This document shows, piece by piece, positions 41,270-52,700 of a stretch of 64,000 nucleotides of DNA. The translations under genes and the position numbers were made by a program. Position 1 is the stretch's first letter; each line of letters starts with the position of its first letter. The notes under the pieces were generated by a model. That model had not been told where the DNA came from. It saw only the letters and a list, made by a program, of their open reading frames with translations, and did no database searches. The stretch comes from Myxococcus stipitatus DSM 14675. Its GTDB lineage: Bacteria; Myxococcota; Myxococcia; Myxococcales; Myxococcaceae. The stretch spans positions 5,660,501-5,724,500 of the forward strand of contig NC_020126.1 in NCBI RefSeq assembly GCF_000331735.1, read 5' to 3'.

Positions 41270-42934
41270 CTAGCGTCCCGCGACGAGTCGCAGGTCCGCG
41301 GTGGGAATGAAACCGGGGGGCCGCCGGTGCCGGGTGGCCTGCTCGAAGGAATAGGCGAGCTTGAGCAATGTCGGCTCGCTCCAGGCACCGCCAATGAATG
41401 ACACGCCCACGGGAAGTCCTCGCACGTAGCCCGCGGGCACGGTGAGCGTGGCATGGCCAGACACCGCCGCGGGCGTGGAGCTGCTGCCCAGCCAGTGGTC
41501 GCCATTGACCAGGTCGATGAGTCCCGGCGGGGCCTGCGTGGGCGCGACGAGCGCGTCGAGCTGGTGCTTGCGCATCACCGCGTCCAGCCCCTGTGAGCGA
41601 GACAGCTTCCGGCAGGCGGCCAGGGCCTTGCGGTACTTCGCGTCGGAGAGCGGGCCTCGGGCCTGGGCCTGACGGAACACCTCCTGGCCGAAGTACGGCA
41701 TCTCCGCGTCCTGGTTCTCCTCGTTGAAGCGGATGAGGTCCGCGAGCGTGCGCAGCTTCGTCCGCTCCCCCACGCTCGCCAGCCACGCCTCGATGCCGGC
41801 CTTGAACTCGTACAGCATCACCTCGAACTCGGGCTCGTCCAGCTTGGACAGGTTCGGGATGGGCGCCGGGTCGACGATGGTGGCGCCCTTCGAGCGCATG
41901 ACGTCCAGCGCCTGTTCCACCAGCGCGTCCGTGGCGGCGTGGTAGCCGAAGAAGCGCTCGCGCGGGACACCGATGCGCGCGCCCTTCAGGCCCTCCGCGT
42001 CCAGGAAGCGCGTGTAGTCCAGCCCCGTGCGGCCCTGGCTCGCGGCCGTCGCGGCGTCGGAGGCATCCACGCCCGCGAGCACCGTGAGCAGCGCCGCGGC
42101 ATCCGCCACCGTGCGCGCCATGGGGCCCGCCGTGTCCTGGCTGTGAGAGATGGGGATGATGCCCGAGCGGCTCACCAGCCCCACCGTGGGCTTGAGCCCC
42201 ACGAGCGAGCACGCCGCCGAAGGAGAGACGATGGAGCCATCCGTCTCCGTGCCCACGGACACGGCGCAGAGGTTCGCCGCGGTGGCCGCGCCCGAGCCCG
42301 AGCTGGAGCCCGAGGGTGTGCGGTCCAGCGCGTAGGGATTGCGGCACTGACCGCCGCGACCACTCCAGCCGCTCGAGGAGCGCGTGGAGCGGAAGTTGGC
42401 CCACTCGCTCAGGTTCGCCTTGCCCAGGATGACCGCGCCCGCCGCGCGCAGACGCTCGACGATGAAGGCGTCTTTCGAAGGCACGGCGCCCACCAGCGCG
42501 AGTGAGCCCGCGGTGGTCTGCATCTTGTCGGCGGTGGCGATGTTGTCCTTGATGAGCACGGGGATGCCGTGCAGCGGACCGCGAGCCCCCTTCTCCCGCC
42601 GCTCCAGGTCCAGCGCCTGGGCGATGGCGAGTGCGTCCGGGTTCAGTTCGATGACCGACGCCAGCGGCATGGGCCCGGTGCGGTCCACCGCCGAGATGCG
42701 CGCCAGATAGCGCTCCGCGATCCCGTGCGCGGTGAGCCGCCCCTCGCGCATTCCCGTCTGGAGGTCGGAGAGCGTGACCTCCGCCAGCTCGAAGGTGTTG
42801 GCCGGAGCGGCTTGTCCACCCGCGCTCGCGGAGGCATCGAGCGAGGCCAGCGCCGCGGCGGCGGCCGTGCCGCCCAGGAAGGAGCGGCGGCTCAAGTCGA
42901 GGGAGCGGTGACCCGGGGGCGTGGGCTTTTTCAT
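41270..42934 (-). CDS. Exported amidase-signature enzyme (Tat signal)
   Basis: ATG 42934 gives 554 residues with a twin-arginine signal 'DLSRRSFLGGTAAAAALA' and a likely Ala-x-Ala cleavage near residue 38. The amidase-signature triad is intact: Lys129 ('GIPVLIKDNIA'), cis-Ser210 ('PSGSSSGSGAATAAN') and nucleophile Ser234 ('TETDGSIVSPS'), with the 24-residue spacing seen in fatty-acid amide hydrolase. It hydrolyses amides, and export suggests a role on external or periplasmic substrates. The Tat start is preferred over a frame starting 14 codons upstream that lacks the signal. Divergent from the patatin-like gene. Confidence 0.92.
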   Translation of the reverse strand: MKKPTPPGHRSLDLSRRSFLGGTAAAAALASLDASASAGGQAAPANTFELAEVTLSDLQTGMREGRLTAHGIAERYLARISAVDRTGPMPLASVIELNPDALAIAQALDLERREKGARGPLHGIPVLIKDNIATADKMQTTAGSLALVGAVPSKDAFIVERLRAAGAVILGKANLSEWANFRSTRSSSGWSGRGGQCRNPYALDRTPSGSSSGSGAATAANLCAVSVGTETDGSIVSPSAACSLVGLKPTVGLVSRSGIIPISHSQDTAGPMARTVADAAALLTVLAGVDASDAATAASQGRTGLDYTRFLDAEGLKGARIGVPRERFFGYHAATDALVEQALDVMRSKGATIVDPAPIPNLSKLDEPEFEVMLYEFKAGIEAWLASVGERTKLRTLADLIRFNEENQDAEMPYFGQEVFRQAQARGPLSDAKYRKALAACRKLSRSQGLDAVMRKHQLDALVAPTQAPPGLIDLVNGDHWLGSSSTPAAVSGHATLTVPAGYVRGLPVGVSFIGGAWSEPTLLKLAYSFEQATRHRRPPGFIPTADLRLVAGR

Positions 42935-43039
42935 GGAGTCCAGCGCAGTACAGCAGCGCCCCCCGGACTGTCGCAAGCCGGCCGGTTCGGAGGGAAGTCC
43001 CGCGACTCCGCGACACGCCTGTTACGGTGCCGCCCCACG

Positions 43040-44098
43040 ATGGCTGCGAACCTGACCCTGCTGGCGGGACCTGACGCGCTGCGGCTGCTCCGCGAGCGAG
43101 GCCTCCGTGGCGAAGACGTGGATGTCGTACCCGGGGCGTCTGGAGGCCCCAAGTGGCTGGTGCTGGCGGGGCTGGACCGCGCCTTGTTCGGCGACCTGTT
43201 CAAGGACCGGATCCGCCCCCTGCATCTGATTGGCAGCTCCATCGGGAGCTGGAGGCTGGCCTGCCTGGCGCAGAAGGACCCCGTGTCGGCGCTGCGCCGG
43301 TTCGAGGCCGCGTACATCGACCAGCGCTATCCCCCGAAGCCCTCGCCCGCCGTGGTGAGCGAGATGAGCGACCGCATCCTCGACGCGCTCCTCGGCGACG
43401 AGGGCGTGGAGGAGATCATCCGCCATCCGTGGGCGCGGCTGCACATCATCACCGCCCTCTGCCGAGGCCCCCTCGCGGCGGAGCATCGCCACGTCCAGAT
43501 GTTGGGCCTGACGCTGTGCGCGATGGGGAACGTGCTGAGCCGTCGGAGCCTGAGCCTCCACCTGCGCCGCGTCATCTTCGACACGGCGGGCGACACCGGC
43601 CCCTTCGCCGCTTGGAGGGACTTGCCCTCGGACCACCTGCCGCTGACGGCGCAGAACCTCAAGGCCGCGCTCATCGCCTCGGGCTCCATCCCGCTGGTGT
43701 TGAGTGGTGTGCGCATCCCGGGCGCGCACCCGGGGGTGTACCGGGATGGCGGTGTCATCGACTACCACCTGGACATGAACTTCGGCCCCGGAGAGGGCCT
43801 GGTTCTCTATCCCCACTTCTATCCCTATGTGGTGCCGGGCTGGTTCGACAAGCCGCTGCGCTGGCGACGGGCGCGGCCCGAGAACTTCCGCCGGGCCCTG
43901 CTCATCTCCCCTTCCGCCGCGCTGGTCGCGAAGCTGCCGGGCGGGAAGATTCCGGACCGCACCGACTTCGAGACGATGACCGACAACGAGCGCATCCGCG
44001 CCTGGAACAAGGTCGTCATCGAGAGCGAGCGCATGGGGGACGAGCTGCAGGAGCTCCTCGCCACGGGCCGACTCGTCGACCACGTGCGCCCGCTCTGA
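43040..44098 (+). CDS. Patatin-like phospholipase
   Basis: ATG 43040, 352 residues. The patatin plan is visible: oxyanion-hole motif 'VVPGASGGPKWLVLAG' (residues ~29-44), nucleophile elbow 'LIGSSIGSWR' with Ser67 (G-x-S-x-G), and the second catalytic residue in 'GVYRDGGVIDYHLD' (Asp of the D-G pair). No signal peptide is present, so the enzyme acts in the cytoplasm or on the inner membrane face. It would hydrolyse lipid acyl esters; substrate is unknown. It is divergent from the amidase gene and convergent with the antiporter gene. Confidence 0.88.
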   Translation: MAANLTLLAGPDALRLLRERGLRGEDVDVVPGASGGPKWLVLAGLDRALFGDLFKDRIRPLHLIGSSIGSWRLACLAQKDPVSALRRFEAAYIDQRYPPKPSPAVVSEMSDRILDALLGDEGVEEIIRHPWARLHIITALCRGPLAAEHRHVQMLGLTLCAMGNVLSRRSLSLHLRRVIFDTAGDTGPFAAWRDLPSDHLPLTAQNLKAALIASGSIPLVLSGVRIPGAHPGVYRDGGVIDYHLDMNFGPGEGLVLYPHFYPYVVPGWFDKPLRWRRARPENFRRALLISPSAALVAKLPGGKIPDRTDFETMTDNERIRAWNKVVIESERMGDELQELLATGRLVDHVRPL

Positions 44099-44111
44099 GA
44101 GCCCCGCGACG

Positions 44112-46505
44112 CTAGGGCTCGCGCTCGAGCTGGACCTTGTCCTCGTAGCACCAGCCCCACTGCTCGCCCGGCTCGAGCGAGCAGATGAGCGGATGGGCTG
44201 TGTCGTGGAAGTGGCCCGTCGCGTGTTTGTTCTTGGAGTCGTCGCAGCACCCCACCTTCCCGCACGTCAGACACAGGCGGAGGTGGACCCAGGTGTCATG
44301 GAGCTTGAGGCACTCCTCACAGCCTCGGGTCCGTGGACGGACCGGGCGAAGCTGGTCGAGGTGCCCACAGGGCCCCGTGCCCGCGCGAGGTCGGAACTCG
44401 TACGTGGCCTCCGTGTCGATGAGCTCGGCCGCCGTGCGAGGCGGAGTGGAAGTCGAGGGGCGCTCGGCCTCGAGCCCCTCTGGGGGAGGTGCGCGGAACA
44501 GCTCGGCGACACGCTCGAACGCCTCGGCCGAGCCCTTGAGGGAGAGCTCATCTCCCGCTTCGAGGCGCGTGTGCTCCGTCACATGGGAGAGCACCTCACC
44601 CTCGCGGCGCAGCTCCAGGAGCTTGAGGGCGCCTCCCGCGCGTGCGCTCAGCGTCTCCACGGACTCGCCGACCACGGGTGCCCCAGGGCGAATCGTCACC
44701 TTGCGCCAGCTCAGGCAGCCCTCCTCCAGCGCACAGATGAGCAGCGGCTTCTCGAGCGCGAGCGGCTGCCTCAGCGCCGCATAGCCCGAGCGACGCACGG
44801 CGTCCTCGTTGTCCTCGATGTCCTTCGGCGACTGGCGATAGTCCTCGAGCACCGAGGTCAACACGGCGACCAGGCCCTCCATCTCCTCGCAGACCACGAC
44901 GTCCGCTCCGGCCGAGCGCACCGGGTCCACCTCCGAGACCATGCGAACCCTCGCCACGAGCCGCAGCGTCGGGTTCTCCATTCGTGCCACGGCGACCACG
45001 TGCCGGGCCCTGCTCGCGTCGTCATCCACGACGAGGAGGAGCTTGGCGCGCTGGACGCCCGCGACGCGCAGGGTGCGCTGTCGGGCGTAGTCTCCTCGCA
45101 GCACGGACATGCCCTCGGCCTCTGCTTCGTTCGCCCCCTGGGGACTCAGGGTGGTGACGAGGAAGGGGATCCCCGAGCCTCGCAGCACCCGAGACAACCG
45201 CCGCGCGCCTTCTCCGTAGCCCGCGACGATGGCGTGGTTCTCGAAGCGAGCGAAGGACTCGGACGCGAGGGCCTCGGCTTCATCCGTCGTCGGCCCGCTC
45301 TGGGCGACGGCGAGCTGGCGACGCCGCTTGAGCTGTCCTCCCGCCCAGACGCCCGATCGAGACAGCATCGGCGTGAACACCATCAACATCACGGTGGCCG
45401 CGATGAAGGCATGGGAGCCATCGGGAATGCCCGCGGGGAACAGCCCCAGCTTCCGGCCGCTGCGCTCCAGCACGAACGAGAACTCTCCCACCTGGGCCAG
45501 CAGCAGCGAGGCTTCTACCGCCACCGGTGCGCGATAGCCCAGCGCCAGCACGCTGATGCCCGTCGTCACGACCTTGACCAGGAGCACCGCGACGATGGCC
45601 AGCAGCACCTCGGGCAGGTGCTGCACCAGGAATCCGGCGTCCAGCAACATTCCCACGGAGACGAAGAACGTCGCGCTGAAGAGAATCTGGAGCGGGAGGA
45701 TTTCGCCGAAGGCGTGCTCGCTGAAGCGGCTCTCGCTCACCACGAGGCCCGCGAGAAAGGCCCCCAGGGAGACGCTCACCCCCGCGAGGCTGGTGAGGTA
45801 CGCGGTGCCGAAACACACGGCGATGACGGTGAGCAGGAACAGCTCCGGTGAACAGGTGCGCGCCACGACCTCCAGCAGGCGCGGCATCAACCGGCGCGCG
45901 ACGACGAGCACGGCGACGATGATTCCCAGCGCCTTGCCGAAGGCTCCGACGAAGTGCCACGGCGTGTCCCCGATGCCCGAGAGGACGGGGACCAACAGCA
46001 CCATCATCACCACGGCGAGGTCCTGGAAGATGAGCAGCCCCAGGGACACCTGGCCGACTTCGGATGACGTCTCGCCCCGGTCTCCCAGCAGCTTCAAAAC
46101 GATGGCGGTGGAGGACAGCGCCACCAGGAAGCCGGTGAAGAGCGCGGGGCGCCAGGCCACGCCGAACAACATGAGCAGACCCATCATGCCCACGGAGGCG
46201 AGGCCCACCTGAAGCCCTCCCCCGCCAAACAAGAGCTTCTTCAGTCGGGTCAGCTTCTCCAGGCTGAACTCGAGGCCGATGCTGAACAGCAGGAGGATGA
46301 CGCCCAGCTCCGCGGCCGAGTTCACCAGCTCCTGGTCCTTCACCAGTCCCAGCGAGTTGGGACCAATCAACGCCCCCGCGAGCAGGAAGCCGACAATGGG
46401 CACCAACCGGAAGCGATGGCCGACGTAGGCCACCAAGGCGCCGGCGGCAATCAACACGACAATCTCTTGCAGGAACGGAGGCGCGGCGGAGGCGAATAGG
46501 TACAT
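44112..46505 (-). CDS. Kef/CPA2-type cation:proton antiporter with UBP zinc finger
   Basis: The ATG 46505 start gives 797 residues; a start seven codons upstream (MGPPPS) is possible. Residues ~1-390 are a CPA2 membrane domain ('FLQEIVVLIAAGALVAYVG', 'LVPIVGFLLAGALIGPN') with about 12-13 helices. Next come TrkA-N (nucleotide motif in 'HAIVAGYGEGARRLSRVL') and TrkA-C domains that gate the channel. The last ~80 residues are a UBP-type zinc finger: Cys/His ligands in 'CGHLDQLRP', 'CEECLKLHD', 'CLTCGKVGCC', 'KHATGHFHDTAHPL' and 'WGWCYED'. K+ efflux coupled to H+ is expected. The added finger is rare in membrane transporters. Confidence 0.87.
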   Translation of the reverse strand: MYLFASAAPPFLQEIVVLIAAGALVAYVGHRFRLVPIVGFLLAGALIGPNSLGLVKDQELVNSAAELGVILLLFSIGLEFSLEKLTRLKKLLFGGGGLQVGLASVGMMGLLMLFGVAWRPALFTGFLVALSSTAIVLKLLGDRGETSSEVGQVSLGLLIFQDLAVVMMVLLVPVLSGIGDTPWHFVGAFGKALGIIVAVLVVARRLMPRLLEVVARTCSPELFLLTVIAVCFGTAYLTSLAGVSVSLGAFLAGLVVSESRFSEHAFGEILPLQILFSATFFVSVGMLLDAGFLVQHLPEVLLAIVAVLLVKVVTTGISVLALGYRAPVAVEASLLLAQVGEFSFVLERSGRKLGLFPAGIPDGSHAFIAATVMLMVFTPMLSRSGVWAGGQLKRRRQLAVAQSGPTTDEAEALASESFARFENHAIVAGYGEGARRLSRVLRGSGIPFLVTTLSPQGANEAEAEGMSVLRGDYARQRTLRVAGVQRAKLLLVVDDDASRARHVVAVARMENPTLRLVARVRMVSEVDPVRSAGADVVVCEEMEGLVAVLTSVLEDYRQSPKDIEDNEDAVRRSGYAALRQPLALEKPLLICALEEGCLSWRKVTIRPGAPVVGESVETLSARAGGALKLLELRREGEVLSHVTEHTRLEAGDELSLKGSAEAFERVAELFRAPPPEGLEAERPSTSTPPRTAAELIDTEATYEFRPRAGTGPCGHLDQLRPVRPRTRGCEECLKLHDTWVHLRLCLTCGKVGCCDDSKNKHATGHFHDTAHPLICSLEPGEQWGWCYEDKVQLEREP

Positions 46506-46734
46506 GACCGAAGGCGGCGGCCCCATTCGAGCCCCGCGCGCCCAGACTGCCCCAGCAGGGCCAAGCCCCTGGCCTCCTGCGAGGCCATTCGTGCACCAGT
46601 CACCGTCACGGCGCGGGGTCCGCATGCACATGAGAGGCGAACGTCACCCCGAGAACGAACGCCCGACGAACAACGGCCGGCCCCCTCACGCGAGGAGACC
46701 GGCCGCCTGCGACCCAGACTTCAGTGGAGCGACG

Positions 46735-46763
46735 GGAGCCGGGCCCGCGAGGCACCCGGCTCC
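46735..46763 (-). terminator. Stem-loop after the M36 protease gene
   Basis: GGAGCCGGG pairs with CCCGGCTCC over an 11-base loop, 16 bases downstream of the stop on the minus strand. A second stem (CGGCCGG/CCGGCCG) lies about 40 bases further. Neither has a T run. Confidence 0.45.
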
Positions 46764-46778
46764 ATCGACACCTTCAGC

Positions 46779-49700
46779 TCAGTTCGAACGACGGCGGCGG
46801 TGCAGCAGGCTGAGCAGCGCCAACGCCATCATTCCCATCGGAGCACCCGAGCCGGTGGCCGAGCAGCCACCCTCCTCCTCCGGAGACGCGGTGGCCTGCG
46901 CGGTGGTGCTGTGGCTGGCGTTCTTGCTGTCCGTCACCGTCAGCTTGAAGGTGAACGTGGCGCTATCGCCGTCGAGGTCGGGGACATCGACGCTGATGAC
47001 CGCCTTGTTCGCCTCGTTGAGCGTCACGCGCGGGCCACTCGTCTGCTCCCACTTGTACGTGAGCGCATCCCCATCCGCATCGCTGGAGCCCGAGCCGTCG
47101 AGCGTCATCGACGTCTGGTCCCCGTTGACGATGATGCGAGCCAGCGCCACCGGCTCCCGATTCGGCACGGGCACGGAGGTGACGGTGACGACCACCAGCG
47201 AAGCCGCGCTGCTGACCGCGCCATCGCTCACCACCAGGCTGAACACCAGGTCGCGCTCCGCCGTCACCGTCGGCGCGGTGAAGGTCGGCTGCGCCACGGT
47301 GGCACTCGACAGCGCCACCGACGGACCGCTGACCTGCGTCCACTGATACGTCACGGCGGTGCCATCCGGGTCGCTGCTCGCACTGCCATTGAGCGTCACG
47401 GCCGCACCCGACTGGGCCGTCGCCGCGGCCCCCGCATTCGCGACAGGCGCACGATTCACGTTGCGCAGGGTGACCGTCACCTCCTTGCTCACGTTGTTCG
47501 TGCCGTCGGACACCGTCACCCGGAACCGGAGCTCCGCGCTGGAGCTCACGTCCCCCGCCCGGAACGACGCGGTCGCGGTGTTGGCGTTCTCGAGAGTCAC
47601 GGAGTCACCATGCACTTGGATCCACGCGTACGTCAGTGCATCACCATCCGGGTCGGTGGCCTGGGCCACGAGGGACACGGTGGTCCGCTCATCGGCCGTC
47701 ACCGCGGAGGCGGTCACCACGGGCAGGCGGTTCTCACCCGCGACGACCACGTCCACCGAGTCACTGACCCAGTGCACGCCATCGTTCACGATGAGCCGGA
47801 ACGTGAGCGTCCCCGAGCCATCCGGCGCGGTGAACGAAGCACTCGGGCTGGTCGCATTCGCCAGGGCCACGGGCGTACCGGACGTCTGCACCCAGGCGTA
47901 CGTGAGGCTGTCGCCGTCCGCGTCGTTCGCCGTGCCCGCGAGCGTGTACTGATCGCGCGCGACCACGGTGCCATCCGCACCCGCGCCCACCGTCGGAGCA
48001 CGGTTGACGTTGAGCACCGTCACGGCCACTTCATGCGACGCCGTCGCCGTGCCATCGCTCACCGTGACGCGCAGGGTGACGACGTCGTCGGCCGTCACCT
48101 CGCCCGTCGCGAACGAGACCGTCGCGGTGTTGGCGTTCTCCAGCGTCACCTGCGGACCGGAGACGCGCTCCCACGAGTAGGTCAGCGAGTCGCCATCGGG
48201 GTCGGCCCCCGTGGCGGTGAGGGAGGCGGTGCTCCGCTCGTTGGCCGAAGTGGACGAAGCCGTCACCACCGGCGCGCGATTCACCGGGGACACCTGCACA
48301 TCCACCGTATCGCTCGCGAGGGCGCTGCCATCGCTCACGGAGAGGCGGAAGGTCAGCGTCTCCCCCGTCACCGTCTCGGGGGCGACGAACGTGGCCACCG
48401 CCGACGTGGCGTTGGAGAGGGCCACCGGCGTGCCCGCCGTCTGCACCCAGGTGTACGTCAGGCTGTCTCCATCCGCGTCGCTCGCCGAGCCGCTCAGCGT
48501 GCCCTGGGCGCGCTCGTTCACCGAGCCATCCAGACCCGCGTTCACCGTGGGCGCGCGGTTGATGTGGCGCACGTCCACCGTCACGTCATGCGACGCCTCC
48601 GCCGTGCCATCGGAAACCGTCACGCGGAAGCCGAGGACCGTGTTGGTAGCCACCTCTCCCGTCGAGAAGGAGGCCGTCGCGGTGTTGGCGTTCATCAGCG
48701 TCACGGGCGAACCCGAGACCTGACTCCAGGCATACGTCAGCGCATCGCCGTCCGCGTCGGACGCCGTGGCCAGGAGGCTGGCCGTGCTCCGCTCATCCAC
48801 GGACACCGACGACGCCGTCACCACCGGCGCGCGGTTGACGTGCAGGACGACCACGTCGACGGTGTCACTCACGCTGACCTTGCCGTCGGACACGGCGAGG
48901 CGGAACGTGAGCGTCGTGTCGAAGGTCACCTCGGGCGCCGTGAAGGTGGCGGAGGCCGCCGTGTAACCGGCCAGGGCGACGGGCGGGCCCGAGACCTGCG
49001 TCCAGAGATACGAGAGACCATCACCGTCCACGTCGCTCGCCGAGCCGGACAAGGTGACGGGGCCTCGCTCGTCGACCGAGGCATCCACCCCCGCGTTCAC
49101 CGTGGGGGCGCGATTGACGTTGCGCACGCGCACCGTCACGGTGTCGGTGGTCGCCAGGGTTCCGTCCGAGACGCGCAGGCGAAGGACGATGTCCCGGTCC
49201 GAGGGAACCTCCGGCGCGGTGAACGTGACGGTCGGAGTATCCGCTCCAGCCAGCGCGACCGCCGGACCCGTGGTCTGCGTCCACGTATAGGTGAGCGTGT
49301 TGCCGTCGGCATCCGTGCCGCTGCCAGCGACGGTGACGGGCGTGCGCTCGTCCACCGCCAGGTCCGGTCCCGCGTTGGCGACGGGCGGACGGTTCACACA
49401 CACGTTGTTGTCCGCCACGAAGCCCGTGAACGGCGTGTTGTCGATGCCTCGGAAGGCCAGGTTGTCCAGCGTCCAGCCCTCCGCGCTCGTGCCGTCGTCG
49501 GTGCCGATGCGGAAGCGGATCTGCACCGTCTGGCCCGCGTAGGCGGTGCCCAGATCCAACGTCGCCGCCATGAGGCTGGGGAAGTTGGGAGACACGTTCA
49601 CCAGGGCGTTGCGGCCCTTCAGCGGATTCGTGCCCTCGGGGACGTTGTAGAGCACGCCCCCGTAGAGCGGCGTGCCGATATCCGTCCACGTCGCGCCCTC

Positions 49701-52700
49701 ATCCTGGGTGATTTCGATGACGGCGCCGTCGTAGTGGCGGAGGTTCGTCTGGTTCGTCTCGAACTGGTAGGCATGCTCGAAGGTGACGACGAACGGCTCG
49801 GTCGCGCTCACCTGCAGCGGCGGCGTCTTCAGCCAGAAGTCCGCGGGCACCGCCACGTCCCGGCCATGGAAGCCCCGGTTGAGCTTGTTGTCGTCGACGT
49901 AGGCGTAGCCGAAGTACCACTCGTTGAGCCGAGGGTCCTCGCTCGACTCGAACTCCCACGGAATCGTCGCGATGTTGGACTGGACGGTCTCGACCTTCGT
50001 GGTGCCGGGCGCCTCGTCCTGGTTCGTCATCGCATACAGCGTCTCGATCACGTCGCCCGGCGTGGCCTGGTGCTCGTCGCGGAAGGCCAGGATGAACTCC
50101 GCCGTCGTGGACGGCGCGGCCCCCGACAGGGTCACCGGAATGGCGACCGACACCTCGCCGAAGGGAGGAATCTCCGGGAAGCGGAGCGCACCGCCGTTGC
50201 CGATGGAGACACCGCGAGTCCGGGACGTCACCGTCGCGGAAGCATCCCGCGCGGGCGCCGAGCCGATGTTCGTCATCGTGATGATGATGCGGCCCGTCTC
50301 CCCGTTGTCGAGGACGCCGTCCCGGTCACACGAGCCGGTCGGCAGGTCATCGGCGAGCACCGCGGACACCATCCGCAGCGAAGCCCCCAGGCGGAAGCTC
50401 TCCACCACGCCTTCGTGGTTCCGGGAGCTGGAGGGAGGCGCCTCGGCGCCGACACCCGCGCCGCGCTTGGCGAAGGCCGTCCAGATGCGCTGGGCATCCT
50501 CGGGGTCGTTGACGTAGGCGCCCGCGAGGATGGCGTCACGCGCTTCCAGATAGGTCGGCGCATAGGGCGTCTGCATGTAGCCCAGCACCAGGTAGCGCTT
50601 CATGCGCGCCTGCGCCTCCGCGAACGGGTGCGCGCGCAGCAGCGACGTATAGACCTCCCAGAGCATCGTCGCCCACACCTCACCGGAGTTGTGGACCTGC
50701 GAGTTGGGGCTGCCCGGAATCGTGGGCGCGGTGGTCGGCAGGGCGGACGAGTCCGCGATGTGGCGGAACGTCAGCGCGTTCTTCGTCATGTCCGACGAGT
50801 ACGTCACGCGACGGATGCCGAAGAAGGCGCTGGCCGGCGAGTTGCCGCGCGTGGCGTACTCCGCCGCGCCGTACGCACCATTCCAGTTCGCGTTCGAGGG
50901 GACCTCGATGTCCTCCGCGCGCGTCACCATCAACAGGGCGGTGAAGTCCGCCCAGCCCTCGCCCATGGCGCGGCCCTGGTTGTTGACGAGGCCCGCCGCA
51001 TCCTGGATGAGGCGGTTGCTCATGTAGTGGCCCCACTCGTGCGCGACGATGATGTTGTCGATGGTGCCGTCCTGCTGGAGGGTCGGCTCCCGGAACATCC
51101 GCACGTTCAGTCCCTCGGCGTTGCGGATGCGATTGCCTTCGGCCCGCGTGACGCGCATCGAGGGGATGGTGATGGCGGCCGACGTCCCGGAGATGTTCGC
51201 CCGCCAGTCGGACACGTCACTGGCGATGAGGACACCCGCGGCGCCAGCGGCCTGGGCGTTGGTGATCTTCACGAGCAGGGTGCAGGTGCCCACGTCGACG
51301 GCAATCTTTCCAGCGACCTCCGCGGCGTTGGTCAGCGGGGAGCAGGCGTCCGTGGAGAGCGGGCCCGCGGGATTCGCGGGGTCCTGCGCGAGGACCACGT
51401 CGCCCGTGGTGTCGAACGTCTGGGGGCCGAGCTGGTACGCGACGCCCGGCGCGATGTCCCCCGCGACAGTGGCAGGCGCGTTCACCGTCAGCACGGCGTG
51501 CCGCACCCCGTTGAAGAGGTACATCTGCATCTGCGGCGAGGCACCATCCGCCGGCGTGGACATGTTGGCGTTGTTCACACCGCCGTAGTCCTGGGCCTGC
51601 GCGATGACCGGGTCTCCCGCCTCCCCTCCCCGTCCGTAGTTGTCGCGCTGGGCATTGCCCGCGAGCTCGTCGAAGCCGGAGTCGTAGAACCAGTCGTGCA
51701 GCCAGTTGTTCACGAAGAACAAACTGGTGGTCGCCGCGGCAATCTGTTCGGGGTTGGCGTTCGGCGCGATGTCGAACTGCATCGTCCGGTCGAACACGCC
51801 CGGCGCGGTGACGACGGGCCGGAGGTCTCCCGCACCGTAGCCATTCGGCGTGACGAGGTCGGCATAGGCATCCACGTTGTTGCCGGTGGTCTCCGTGGCG
51901 CCCGCGGGCAGCCAGGGGTCGTTCTGGCTGAACGGAGCGTTCTGCAAGGTGACCAGCGACGGCGCGACGAACGCGGGGGAGAAGACCGTGGGCGTGCCCG
52001 TCGGATGCGGCGTGGCGGTGTTGCCCGCGGGGCCGTCATGCGGCGTGAAGGGCGCCGTGGCATCCGCGAAGACGCGGTAGCTGAAGGCCGCGTCCTCGCG
52101 CAGGTTCTTGCGCGACAGCACCCGGCCATCCTGCGCGGAGATGACGTACGAGTAGGTGTCCGACTCGACGCTGCCCTCTCGGCCCGTCTCCAGCTCCAGG
52201 TAGTACGCGGGGAGCAGCGCGTCCCGGAGTACGTAGTAGATCTGCTTGGAGCGCGCGGGAGCGACCAGCCCCTCCTCCAACGGCCGCGCATACATCGCCA
52301 GGTCGAAGTGCGAGTAGCGCCCGCCCTTCTTCGCGCCCTTCACACCCGTCAGCAGACTGCCGTCGAGCGGCCTCCCGGTGAGGTCCTCGTACGCCAGCGC
52401 AATCGCGGAGGTGGCCGGCAGCGTGAATCGGAGCTTCTCGCTGGCCTTCGCCGACGACACGTGCGGCGACAGGGAACCCGAGATGGTCACCACCTCGTTG
52501 GCCTGGTTCATCAGCAGCTTGAGGTTGTGGCGGAACACCTCGATGCCCGCGACCTCCTGCGCCACCGTGACGACCTTCACGCCCTGGCCCAGTTGGCGCA
52601 CCGCGGAGACCCGAGCTCCCGCCGCCTCGAACGACGGGACGCCGTACAGGTCCGAGTAGTCGTTGAGCTGCGTGAGCGCGGCCGCGTCGGGCGCCATGCC

